A DNA stretch of 64,000 bases from Rhizophagus clarus (taxonomy: Eukaryota; Glomeromycota; Glomeromycetes; Glomerales; Glomeraceae), in assembly GCA_015698045.1 (NCBI GenBank), contig BLAL01000197.1:806001-870000 (forward strand), read 5' to 3'. Under the pieces are notes generated by a model. It was given only the letters and a program-made list of their open reading frames with translations, was not told where the DNA came from and searched no databases. A program made the translations under genes and the position numbers. Positions within the stretch are counted from its first letter, which is position 1. Every line of letters starts with the position of its first letter. Positions 21,366 to 32,118 of this stretch are shown in pieces.

Positions 21366-23592
21366 ATGATAGAAGAAAGTACATATCCACAAAGTCCTTT
21401 TATTAAATATTTTGATACCAAAAGAACTTTCTATTATGAAATTATAAAAGAGGGAACATATCCTCTTACTAAACAACTTTGTTATACCAAAAAATCAAAC
21501 CATCCGATTCCTCATGATTATGTTATCAAAACTACATATGGTAAAGCAAAACATGTTGTTGAATGTTCAATCGAATATGTGGAATCAAAACCTTTATTTA
21601 AAGTTCGATTTGGTATAAATTTGATAAGTGAAGTACAATCTTCAGAATCTTCAACAGATGCTGCTTGCAAATATTATCAGGTAATGTTTATTCACAGGAT
21701 TATTTTTTTTTTATTGCAGATGCTTAAAATTATTTCAAATTATTAGGAGCTTAAGAAGGAAGTGCTGCCAAAATATCTGGTCCTTTATTATTTGGTCTTA
21801 AATTATCAAGTGTTGAAAAAGTACGTAAGACAAGATCTTTAGATAAAATTCGTCCATTTAGTGAAATTAGTAATACAACAAAACGACGCAAAATATTAGG
21901 CCTATCGCATCGTATACTAAATGTTGTTGAATCAGAGAAAGAAAATACATTTCATAAGAATGATGAATTAAAACTTAAGCAAGTAACATTCCAAACTTGT
22001 AATGATATGTATAATGTTAACTTTGGGCAGTTTGATAAAGTTGAAAAGAAAAAAAAAGTCGAAGCAGTAGTTAAGTCTTTGATAAAGGACATGTTTCTAG
22101 AGAAGCATATCGATCTTTAGCACGAATTGAACAAAATATTCCACGTGAAGGAGATGTATATAATGTCCGACAACAAATAAATAATGAAATGAAAAAAATG
22201 ATTCCTTTGACACTTGTTGATTTATTACAACCAACTGTTTTTGAACCAATTTCGGAAGAACCAGATGTCACAGATAATACCATTATCATGAATATATTGG
22301 AATCAGTAGGAAAAGGTGGTCAGTGACGTATAACAAACATTTTAAATTACATTGTGCCATTTTATATCAAACAGAACATTTTAATTCCAGGAAGATCAAC
22401 ATTACATATTCGAATCTCAGGTGATGGCCGTAATGTTGGGCGAAAAGTTAAGCATGTAATGTTGACTATGGCACTGTTAAATGATATAGATGGATTGCAA
22501 AAACCAGATAACCATTATACTTTAGTTCTATATCCAGGTGCCGAAACATACGAATCACTTAAAAATGCTTTGGCACCTTTGATTTCAGATTTAGCTATTT
22601 TAAAGGAAAAAGGTTTCAATCAAATTAATGGTCATTATTGGCCAGTTGAATTATACTTTAGTTCTGATTGGAAGTTTTTATCAATCTGTTTAGGGATGAA
22701 ATCCGCCAATGCACTTCATTTTTGTCCATGATGTGACTGCAGCAAAGATGAAATAGATATTACATCAAAGAAAATAAACAAATCTATAGATAATATTAAA
22801 TTGAATTATAATCAAATTAATGGTCATACAAAAGAACCATTGTTTCATATGATACCTTTACATAATTGGGTCGTTGACAAATTACATATCTTTTTGCGAA
22901 TAACTGATAGATTATGGGGATTGATGCTCTCTGATCTTCGTCGTGATACTGTAAATGAAGAAGTTTGGAAAGAAAAGATTTTATTAGAAATGCAAAGGCT
23001 TAAAATATCGTTTCAATTTTGGTATGAAAGAAATAGTAATAATTTATCACACACTTCGCTTATGGGTCCAGATAAGCTAAAAGTTTTAAGAGAATTGGAT
23101 CTTACCGCTATTTTTCAATCAAGAACACGAGCTATGCAGATTCATGCACTGTGGGATCAATTTCATGATTTATATTATTTAATTCAAGATAGGCAAACCA
23201 CAGGAGAAATTTTTCAACGTGAAGTTCAAGCTTGGTTAGATTCATTTTTGGTCCCTTCAATAGGACATCCTAATAAAAGTGGTTTTGTGAGAGGAATGTA
23301 CCGTATTCAAGATATTACTCCTTACATGCATGTGTTGGTCAACCATGTATCAGAATTTATTGACGTTCATCGTGCATTTGGTTTGACTGCATTTTCGTGT
23401 TCTGCCGTAGAAAAAAAAAACCATATGCAAACCTGTCTTTACTTTCAAAATACATTGAAGGATGGTGGGTGTGAAAATTCACGAAAATCTGCAATTTTAG
23501 AAATCCTGGAACACGAAAACCGGCAATTATATTTTTCTTTAAATGATACTCCAAATTTTTTTAATAAACCCAAATCCTATAGCATTTATTAA
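21366..23592 (+). pseudogene. Candidate transposase of an uncharacterised eukaryotic family (broken)
   Basis: Reading starts at ATG 21366 (MIEESTYPQSPFIKYFDTKR) and crosses a likely intron (CAG|GTAATG...ATTAG, about 21680-21747). It continues as KISGPLLFGLKLSSVEKVRK, a nuclear-type basic region, then ISGDGRNVGRKVKHVM, SDWKFLSICLGMKSANA, HFCP-x-CDCSK, a helical domain with VVDKLHIFLRITDRLWGLML, YMHVLVNHVSEFID, SCSAVEKKNH and DGGCENSRKSAILEILEHEN. Acidic residues in SGDG, the VDKLH/RITD pair and the late E-rich helix could form an RNase H-like catalytic set, but that is inference. From memory, related proteins occur widely (AM fungi, some invertebrates) as uncharacterised. Lesions: frame change near 21755, shift near 22080, TGA near 22324, and TGA replacing Trp in HFCPW at 22728. 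Confidence 0.65.
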
Positions 23593-24130
23593 TATTATGT
23601 GTATAGTATATATTAATTTTTTTTTTATAAATAATATTATAAATTAGAGTAATAAAAAAATTTTTTATACAAATATTAGAATCGTTCTAATTGACTTTGT
23701 ATTATACTATTATTTCTTTACTAGTATTCATCTTTGAAGAATGTATCATTTTTTTTAAAATTGCTCAAAATTAATATTTTAGAATTTGACTTCAGAATAA
23801 ATCAATAGAATCTGTCTTGTGTGATTTTCAGTTTTAACCATTTCGCTATAAAAGAATAATTTCTTCTCGAATTTAATTAGATTGGTCAGAATTACGCATA
23901 ATTTTGGCTAGAATTAAAATTGTTTTAAATCGCAATTTTAACATTGCATACCCCTTTTTTGAACCGTCAGATTAACCATCTTTAACTTATATATTGTATT
24001 CGAATAATAAAATTTACATATATAAATAATAAATCAAAACCGCTGATATGACATATATATATATTTATATTTACAATTTATAGGTTATTTTATTATAATT
24101 TATTCAATTTATTCAATATTGAAGTGTCTG
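23593..24130. other. Convergent 3' region inside the transposon
   Basis: AT-rich gap between the ends of two converging genes. No gene seen. Confidence 0.45.
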
Positions 24131-24800
24131 TCAAATTTTTGTTGTGATTTTGTCTGATGATAAACGAAGCTTTGATTGTTTTACTGATGGTGACATACTT
24201 GAGTGCGACTTTAAGTCTAATTTGTTAAAAAGACCTTCTACTTGCTGTTGATAGATAACGATGAAATAAATATGACTTTTAACGAAATCATAAAGATTAG
24301 GAAATCTGTATAACTTCGGATCATTGCAACTACAGAATTGTTCAAATTCCTCAAGAAAATCATGGTTATGCAATAATAATTCACGCAAACCAAAGTCATT
24401 TATCATTCCATTATTTCTATCATTCTCCAAATCCTGAGCAAAACGTAATTCCAAGTCTGAAAGTAAATATATTTTGCCCTTATTAGGTCCCTTTGGATAT
24501 CTCATTAACAAGATTAAATGAGAAACAGATAAAAGCTCTTCTTCAGGTAATTTCTATATAGTTGAAATTAAAGTTGTTCATAGTTAAATTAAGGAGTTGG
24601 CTCTGTATGCCGTTTAAAATAATTTCAAGTTGGTTCTGATCAATCTCAGCCAAACATTTGTTTATTTCATTAATTATTTTATCTCACTGATCCTTTTTTT
24701 GCTTTTCCAATCGAATTTTGTTGCAATCCTTCACCTGATAGCGACGTTTATATGACTTATATATACCCATTACTATTTTCCAAACTTTGTTTAGATGCAC
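24131..24800 (-). pseudogene. Second gene of the transposon, decayed
   Basis: An intact C-terminal frame (24131-24511, about 126 residues) reads MRYPKGPNKGKIYLLSDLEL, FGLRELLLHNHDFLEEFEQF, LYRFPNLYDFVKSHIYFIVI and ends QQQVEGLFNKLDLKSHSSMS. Upstream on the minus strand protein-like text continues in another frame (GIYKSYKRRYQVKDCNKIRL, INKCLAEIDQNQLEIILNGI) with a stop and a shift near 24550. I do not recognise the family. Its position inside the TIRs suggests a second transposition protein or a cargo gene. Confidence 0.5.
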
Positions 24801-25196
24801 AGCTCTAATGGTTCAATGATTTAAGGCGAAATTTTGTAAAAATTAATATTAAAGCTATACAAACTAAGTTACGAGGCTGTTTTGCAACATTTAAGATAAA
24901 AAACTTACATTTGATATAGTGGTGTGGTTTAGAATTTTTTTCCAATTTTTAAGATTTAAATTGGAAACTTCTCTGAACTAACTGGTTGATGTAAAAAAAA
25001 ATTTCGTAACTTTGTAGCTGTGGTATGGATAAACTGATTTGTATTCAAAAAATTTGGAAAGAGAAAGAAATTCGGCCTGGACATCTAAAAAAAAAAATAG
25101 CTTATTTTTTTTATAGTTAATTTATATGTAGTATAATAAAATATAACGTCGATCAAATTTTTGTCAAAAAATCATTCACTAATTGAAATCAGTATG

Positions 25197-25247
25197 ACCA
25201 CATATAGTTTTGATTTAATTAGTTGACCGCACACCCCAACGTTTCTT
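25197..25247 (-). repeat. Right TIR (42 bp) and right TSD (9 bp)
   Basis: Inverted copy of 18253-18294, with G/A as the only difference, followed by ACGTTTCTT at 25239-25247. Confidence 0.93.
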
Positions 25248-25441
25248 CAGTTTGCTAAAAGCTTTTTGCTTTTTTAATTCTAAGAATATAATGATCATCA
25301 AATTTTGTTGTCATGATTTAATAGAAAGTATAATGATTTATACATTAAGCTTTAAGAAACAAATATAAGCATTAAAATTTTATAAATTTGCAACTATTTG
25401 GATTCTATTGCTATGAATTTAGTAGAAAATTAATTCGAAAC

Positions 25442-26245
25442 TTAATTATTTTTTAAGAATTTTAATTTATTTTTAGAATATTTATCTCCTTGCTCTGCAG
25501 ATTTTTTATACCAATAAATAGCTTGATTCACATCTTTTCCAATTCCCTTTCCATCTTCATACATTAAAGCAATATTATATTGAGCTACGATATTTCCCAA
25601 ATTTGCTGCCTTTTGATATAATTCAAATGCTTTTTGCGCATCAACATTAGTACCAATTCCACAATTATAACAATATCCTAACATGTTCACACCAGCTAAA
25701 TATTCATCTTTTGCTAATATTTTAGCTAATTTAAAAGCCTTAACGTGATTTTTTTCGACACCATCACCAATCAAATACATTTTAGCAAGATTATATCGGG
25801 CTACATTATTTTTTAACCCTGTAGCTTTTTGATATAATTCAAGTGCCTTTTGTTTATCAATGCTAATTCCAATACCACTATAATTAAAATATCCAAGAAA
25901 ATAAACACAATTTGAATCATTTTGATTATTTAAGAGCCAGTTATAGATTTCTTGTGAATTTATCTTGTGATTATTCATATAATCAAGGATGCATTTCTTT
26001 CTTACTGGTTCTTCCTTTCCATTATTTGCCATTTTCGAATAAACATTAATCAATTCATCAATAACAATTCCGAAGTCTTCTTCGCATACATTTTCATTAA
26101 TATTGCGAGTTGTGGGTTCTATTTCTCTCATATCAATTTTTTTAAAATTTTCAATAAAACAAGATGATTCTTCATGTAATAACCTATTAGTACAAATTGA
26201 TATACTAATATCAGAATCATTTATATTATTTATAGCTTCTTTCAT
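25442..26245 (-). CDS. Sel1-repeat protein (copy 2)
   Basis: A 267-residue paralogue of copy 1 with the same layout: N-terminal helical region with EIEPTTRNINENV, then four Sel1-like repeats (LGYFNYSGIGISIDKQKALE, LAKMYLIGDGVEKNHVKAF, LGYCYNCGIGTNVDAQKAF, IALMYEDGKGIGKDVNQAI). Intact and intron-free. A hAT-like element sits about 135 bp upstream of the ATG; sequence on both sides of that insertion matches the upstream region of copy 3, so the insertion is in the promoter. Expression may be changed by it. Function as an adaptor is inferred from the repeat type. Confidence 0.88.
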   Translation of the reverse strand: MKEAINNINDSDISISICTNRLLHEESSCFIENFKKIDMREIEPTTRNINENVCEEDFGIVIDELINVYSKMANNGKEEPVRKKCILDYMNNHKINSQEIYNWLLNNQNDSNCVYFLGYFNYSGIGISIDKQKALELYQKATGLKNNVARYNLAKMYLIGDGVEKNHVKAFKLAKILAKDEYLAGVNMLGYCYNCGIGTNVDAQKAFELYQKAANLGNIVAQYNIALMYEDGKGIGKDVNQAIYWYKKSAEQGDKYSKNKLKFLKNN

Positions 26246-26379
26246 TTCAGTGTCAGAATGATTTTCAACAAGAAAGAAAAGCTGAAAAGTTTTTGATATT
26301 TACAATATTTATTTGTATTTATTTGTAATACTGGTGGCACAATCAAACAATTATCAATTTTTGGTTTTGTACTTCCGCA

Positions 26380-27073
26380 TAGTGCTTCGATCCGTATCCG
26401 GATCAATCCGGATTGATCCGGATTTTTTTTTTTTTCGGATATCCGAAATCCGCGGTTTTTCATCCGGTTTATAATCCGGATGACAAATATCCGGTTTGAA
26501 TCGGGATCCGGATGGAAATAAATATAAAAAAAAATAATTTAAGCAAATTTCTTATATTAAAGTGTATTAAACACTAGGGTAAACATCGAAGACGTTAAAT
26601 CTGCGGAAAAAAGGTCTTCGGCGTCAAATTTTAACGTTAGAAACGTTAAATACTCGTTAAATCCGCGAAATAACATCTCTGACGCTAAAATGAATGAAAT
26701 TTAATGTCATAGACGTTAAATTCACAGAAATAAATGTTTCCTGAACGGTAAAATTATAAAACTTTAACGTCAATGACGTTATTTCCGCATATTTAACACC
26801 TTCACATAGTTAAATTCTTAATTCCGGCCAAAAATGCATAATGCCGGCCAAAACGGGACGAGTTAAGAAAATCATAAAAACTGGCCGAAATTACGAATTT
26901 TTGGTCAAAGTTGAAGTGCTAGAGGTTTGATACACCTAGCAATATGTAAAATGACGAAAATATCATCATTTAATAAAAAAATTTATGTGATTTGATCCGG
27001 ATTGATCCGGATGAAATCCGGATTTTTTTTTTGTGTAATCCGGATGACGGATTTCATCCGGATCGAAGCACTA
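26380..27073. mobile_element. hAT-like non-autonomous element, 694 bp
   Basis: TIRs begin TAGTGCTTCGATCCG and are followed on both sides by more ATCCGGAT words. The perfect 8-bp direct repeat CTTCCGCA flanks it (26372-26379 and 27074-27081). An 8-bp duplication with a TAG-type terminus fits hAT. The interior repeats GACGTTAAAT-type modules (near 26590, 26640, 26710, 26770) and encodes nothing. Confidence 0.88.
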
Positions 27074-27081
27074 CTTCCGCA

Positions 27082-27414
27082 GCAAGATTTTATAGTTGAT
27101 CTTTTTTTAAGTCATTTTTTAAGATATGAAAATTAATGAATAAAATTTATATATTATGGTGTAGTCTGTAAATTATGTCGCAAATTAAATTAGATTTTAC
27201 GTCGGTGGGTCATTAGGTGTGGATATACTGTACTTGCGGCCAAATTTTACGGCAAACTACCAACATAACGTTTATCAGAATATGAAGTAAATCAACTTAC
27301 TAACAAAATAATTATAATTAATTGTTTATTCATTTATTCTAACTAGAAGTACAACAATTGTTTAATGCACTAAATAGTAAATAACTTATTAAATATAATA
27401 TATATATATATATA
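27082..27414. other. Spacer between two mobile elements
   Basis: Promoter-side flank of Sel1 copy 2 continuing past the insertion, ending in a (TA)n tract. No gene. Confidence 0.4.
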
Positions 27415-28763
27415 TCTTCTATATACTAAAAAAATTTGTGTAGACGTTTAGAATACTTGTATAAATTAATTTTGAATTGTGTGACCTGCGTCTGATCTAA
27501 CCTGTTTTTTGGTAGCTTAGTCGGAAAGTTCCGTGTTGCATGGGCAATTTGATCGGACGATTTGATCAGCAGATTCCGGGTTTACCAATGTATAAAAAAA
27601 TTTTATCCCCGTTGACCGATGGTTGCTACTACATTATCTTTAGTAATTATAACAGTAGATCACTTAACGGAATTCTATTTTTTTTTCGGTATTTAGCATA
27701 AATAATGTTAACTCATTTTAGTAAATAATAATAATTCACGAGAAATTTTTTTTTTTTTGTAATAGATGGATTTTTTTTCAACGGTATAGCGGGGGGGGTT
27801 TTTTTTGACAGAAATCTTTAAGAATGAAATGAGAAGGAAAGAATGAGATGGAAGGGGGAAACGATGAATGTAGTAGAAGGGGAAGTGATGAATGAAATAG
27901 CGGGAGATGATGATCATAATAGAAGCGAAGGGAAGAATGAGATGATAGGGGGAGTTAAGAACAAATGAAGGGTGAGTTAAGAACAAAAACGGAGAGAGAG
28001 TTAGGAATGAAATGAGGGGGGGGGAATGAGATGGAAGGGAGAGTTAAGAATGAAATGGATGAGGAGTCAAGGACGAAGTGGAAGAAGGAGTGAAAATTGA
28101 AATGGAAAGGGAGTAATGGATGAAGTAGAAAAGAAGTAAAAACAAAGTGAAAGAAAAAGCAATAAATAAAGTGAAAGGGAGAGGAAAAATAAAATGAAAG
28201 ATAAGTAATGAAGAAAATGGGGTGAGAGAGATAGTGATGAATGAAATATCAAAAAGTGATGGTCATAATAGAAGGGGAGGGAAGAATGAGATGGAAGGGA
28301 GAATTAAGAATGAGATGGAAGGGGGAGTTTAAGAACGAAATGAAGGGGAGTGATGGATGGAGTGGAAGGAAGTAAAAACAAGGTGAAAGAGAAAGCAATA
28401 AATAAAATGAAAGGGGGAGGAAGAATAAAATGAAAGTTAAACGATGAAGAAAAAGAGGTGAGAGAGGAAGTGATGAATTAAGTACCGGGAAGTGATGACC
28501 ATAAGGGAAGTGAGTAAATAAAATGGGGAAATTAACAAACAAAGTGGAAGGTAAAACAAGGTGATGGAATAGAAATAAAATGAGAATAAAGAACAAAATA
28601 AAAAAATAAAGTTAGTGGTAGAATAGGGGTAGATAGTAAATGAAAGTGAAAACCTAAAAACATACATTTGCAAGCAAGATGAAAAGAATAAAGACGCAAA
28701 CTTCTCAAATTTTATTTCTGATTGGCCTCATCAACCCGGTGCAAGGCAACGGGCTGCCGCTAG
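27415..28763 (+). mobile_element. Helitron-like non-autonomous element (candidate)
   Basis: The left end is A|TC (TCTTCTATATACTAA). The right end is CTAG|T preceded by a hairpin-capable GC patch (CCCGG...CGGG and GGCAACGGGCTGCC). TC...CTRR ends, a 3' hairpin and insertion between A and T are Helitron hallmarks. There is no helicase gene; the middle is a purine-rich simple-sequence tract. No second copy was found in this window. Confidence 0.4.
27800..28670 (+). repeat. Long purine-rich (GA/GGA/GAAT) tract
   Basis: About 870 bp with nearly all purines on the plus strand, built from variants of GAATGAAATG, AAGGGGGAG and GAGATGGAAGG. The opposite strand gives short hydrophobic open frames that are artefacts of the tract. 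Confidence 0.85.
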
Positions 28764-28810
28764 TATAATCTGTAAATTTATAACTAGTATAATGTAATAA
28801 ATATAATCAA

Positions 28811-29596
28811 TCAATCTAAAAGAGTTTTCAATTTATTTTTAGAATATTTATCTCCTTGTTCAGCAGATTTTTTATACCAATTTATTGCTTGACTTATATC
28901 TTTTTCAACTCCTTTTCCATATTCATACATCAAAGCAATGTTATATTGAGCCACAATATTCCCCAAATTTGCTGCTTCTTGATATAATTCGAATGCTTTT
29001 TGCTTATCGACCTCAGTTCCAATTCCACAATCGTAACAATATCCCAATTTGTTTAATCCTGGCAAATATCCTTTTTCTGCCAATTTTTTAGATAGTTCAA
29101 AAACTTTCTTATAATTTTTTTCAACAACTTTTCCATCCATATACATTTTAGAAAGCTTATATAGTGCTACATTATTTTCCATTTCCGCTGCTTTTTGATA
29201 AAATAAAAATGCTTTATACTTATTAATATCAGTTTCAATTCCATAATAATTAAAATATCCAAGTAAATAAACGGAATTTGAATCATTTGGATTATTTAAA
29301 AGCCAATTATAAATTTCTTGTAAGCTTATCTTGTGATCATTAATATATACAAAAATACGTTTTCTTTTAATACTTTCTTCTTTTCCTTCCAATTTAGAAT
29401 AAAGGTCAATCAACTCATCAATTACAATATTTAAATCTTCTTCGTATATACTCTCTTTAATGTTTTGAGTCGTAGGTTCTATCTCACTCATATCCATTTT
29501 ATTAAAATATTGAATAAAGTGATTATGTACTAATGAATTATTAGTGTCTGATATATTTAAATTATTCTTAGTTTGCGTTTTAGTTTTCTCGGACAT
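28811..29596 (-). CDS. Sel1-repeat protein (copy 3)
   Basis: A 261-residue paralogue. I place the start at MSEKTKTQTKNNL (29596); 21 extra residues upstream in frame are hydrophobic and not shared by the other copies. It has the same EIEPTTQNIKESIYEEDL block and four repeats (LGYFNYYGIETDINKYKAF, LSKMYMDGKVVEKNYKKVF, LGYCYDCGIGTEVDKQKAF, IALMYEYGKGVEKDISQAI). Intact. Its upstream region resembles that of copy 2, including a TTTCCG...GCAA word where copy 2 carries the hAT-like insertion. Confidence 0.88.
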   Translation of the reverse strand: MSEKTKTQTKNNLNISDTNNSLVHNHFIQYFNKMDMSEIEPTTQNIKESIYEEDLNIVIDELIDLYSKLEGKEESIKRKRIFVYINDHKISLQEIYNWLLNNPNDSNSVYLLGYFNYYGIETDINKYKAFLFYQKAAEMENNVALYKLSKMYMDGKVVEKNYKKVFELSKKLAEKGYLPGLNKLGYCYDCGIGTEVDKQKAFELYQEAANLGNIVAQYNIALMYEYGKGVEKDISQAINWYKKSAEQGDKYSKNKLKTLLD

Positions 29597-32118
29597 TGGA
29601 AATAATGAAAATAATTTTATAAAAAAAGGAGAATTGATTCTGATCATTATATTTTTCATTTTTTATTAATACGTATTTGTTTGTAATATTAGGTAGTACA
29701 GCCGTAATCGCTAGTCAATTTTTGGATCCTGTTTCCGTAAGCAAATTTTAAGCCATCACATATTTGGTTTTAAAGGATGATCCAAAATCGTCCGAATTTT
29801 TAGTGTTAATCGCTTTTTTTATATTTACGCCACCAATTTTTATGGAAAATTGTCCAAAACGAGGTTCACGCACTATGTAAGTTTGTGTCCCGGTGTTTTC
29901 TCTGCCAACACATGTGATTTTCACCCAATAAAATGGCAAATTCATCTAAATTTGTCTTCATTGAAAATTGTTTCAGTTTATTCAGTCATTCACTCTCAAC
30001 ATAAAGTGATGTCGTTTATCTGATATTATACAATTTTCTTAACTACAAATCATTATCAATTTATGCAAATTATGTGAGAAACACATATTTGCCATATGTA
30101 TATATATATATTTATTTATACAAATTATTCGAGGAGAAAAAAGAAGAGATTCATAAACTACACCCACTTGATTAGTAAATAAATATCCTATTCAAAAGAA
30201 ATATGGAAGGTGGTGTAAAAAATATATTCAAAGCGAATGAATTTAATTATGGAATTGCAAGGTTAGTAGTATTCCATACAACTGAATCAACAATGGGTTT
30301 AATACTTAATTTTAATTTTAGACGGGAATAATAATTTCAATGACCCATGACTCTCATGATCATTCAATCTGAATGAATTAAAATTAGTAAATAATTTTTT
30401 TTATGTTGCAAAGCAACAATGATATTTTCATTAATACTACATGCAATGTCTTAATAAGCATGGCAAATATATAATTACCTAACCCTAACCCTAACCCTTA
30501 CCTTAATCCTAACTCTAATTCTAATTATTCACATCTTACCTTTACTCTAATCCTAACCTCAAGAGATAAAATTGATCACTTAACATTTAAAAGAGGTGTA
30601 GATTTTCAACACTTTATAATTCATAAAGATATTTGACATGTAAATGATACACCTTGCTTAGTTTTTTGTTCTCTAATAATTGCAATTTCTTCCATGATCA
30701 TGATATTTTAATTAAGGATATTTGAATGAAATTATTGTTATTTGATGCAAAGTGATATCATGTCATATTATAGTACATTTATTTTATTAACTAAAGCTAA
30801 TAGGATTATAATATGTAGTTCAAATACAAGCAAACAATAAAGAAATTTATATACTATAAACTTCAAATTTTTATTAATTTACTAATTATAATACGATAAT
30901 GACAACATAATATACCACTGACTATAAAAATCCCATGACCTGCATGACCGGTCGGGTCATAAATAAAATAATTTTTTTTTTCTTTCAATTATTATATTAA
31001 ATTAAAAAAATTTTTATACAAGATGGTTCTTTATGTTTAAAAATTGAAACGTATAAGAAAAAAGTAGTGAAGAATTTTGTTAAAAGAAAATGGATAATTT
31101 TATATATTTAAAAAGGCGAAAGTTTCGTTAAAAGGAATCTTAACCCGGATTGCCAAATTAAATATCGGTCGAAATTTATCCAGAACTAAACCAGTTAATT
31201 TTTTTAATTTATTATTTAGAACTTTTACTCCTATTGAGCTCATATTAAGTATTTTTTTGTTAAAATAAAATTATATATTATTATTATTAAGCAAATTAAA
31301 CTCATTTGAAGGGTGGTTTTATTTCTTCTGATATCGTGTCTAATCCTTTGTATTAAACTAGATTCAAAGCCTATAATTATCAAATTTTTGATTTTATTTT
31401 GGCCTAGGAGGAAAGAGAACCGATATTACATGTCTCGCATTAGTGTGGTAAGCCATTTTTTCTTACAAATGAAAATAAAATTAATATCAATATATACTAA
31501 AGGTTTCGCATAATAAAGTTAGTAATAATTTGAGTTCCGAATAAATTCTTTCCTATTCAAATCAAGTTGAAAATATTCTCAAAACCTGAAATGACTTGAT
31601 CAGATCCGGTAGGAGCATTAAGAGACGTTTTATTATACATGTTATAAATAAAAACATCTTGCAACTTGATCAACTTTAATATTTCTTATAAAAAATTAAA
31701 CGAAAAAAATAAATATTACCTATCATGAATTCGAAGTTAAATCTAGCTATAATCGGGTTTGAGTTGCGTAAATGATCAACCCTGAATATTGCATGAATTA
31801 TAAGTTTGTTTTTTTTCATTTATGGATACTGAGATCGTACATAAACATATCATTTTTTTTAATATTTTTAATTTCAAATATATAATGAAATATACCAAAT
31901 AAAATCATTCAATCATCCTATAAATCCACGAGTCCAACCCTATTTAACTAAGGAAATAATATATTTAAATCTACTATTATTCATTTTTTATGGTGATACT
32001 CAATATGATTTAAATAAAAAATAAAAAAGCGTAATAATATATTTAAAACAAATCAAATATTAATAAAATGGAAATCTAGAAAAACATATTTATGCAAGAA
32101 TAAATAAATAAAAAATAA
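29597..32118. other. Long non-coding interval
   Basis: No supported gene over 2.5 kb. It contains an interstitial telomere-type tract (30478-30522). A short exon-like phrase at 30203 (ATGGAAGGTGGTGTAAAAAA, ending AAG|GTTAG) has no continuation that I can identify. Confidence 0.45.
30478..30522. repeat. Interstitial telomere-like (CCCTAA)n tract
   Basis: CCTAACCCTAACCCTAACCC followed by decaying variants (TTACCTTAATCCTAACTCTAA). TTAGGG/CCCTAA is the usual telomere repeat of such fungi. Unrelated sequence continues on both sides, so this is not a chromosome end. Confidence 0.8.

Larger units (their letters stand above)
18253..25238. mobile_element. 6,986-bp TIR DNA transposon with 9-bp target duplication
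   Basis: The termini are 42-bp inverted repeats with one mismatch, flanked by the perfect direct repeat ACGTTTCTT. A 9-bp duplication is typical of Mutator-like elements, but the internal genes do not look like a standard MULE transposase. Inside are four coding units: a pseudogene copy of a C2H2-like protein (+), an intact C2H2-like gene (-), a broken candidate transposase (+) and a second decayed gene (-). The candidate transposase has several lesions, so this copy is probably immobile unless helped by another copy. Confidence 0.88.

Noticed and set aside
27708..28673. Several minus-strand frames rich in Leu/Phe/Ser that resemble membrane proteins
   Set aside because: They arise from the pyrimidine strand of a purine-rich simple-sequence tract.
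29748..29945. 65-codon minus-strand frame upstream of Sel1 copy 3
   Set aside because: No family resemblance and no start context; the region looks like promoter and spacer.
30478..30522. A true chromosome end
   Set aside because: Only a few perfect units, with ordinary genomic sequence and genes on both sides.
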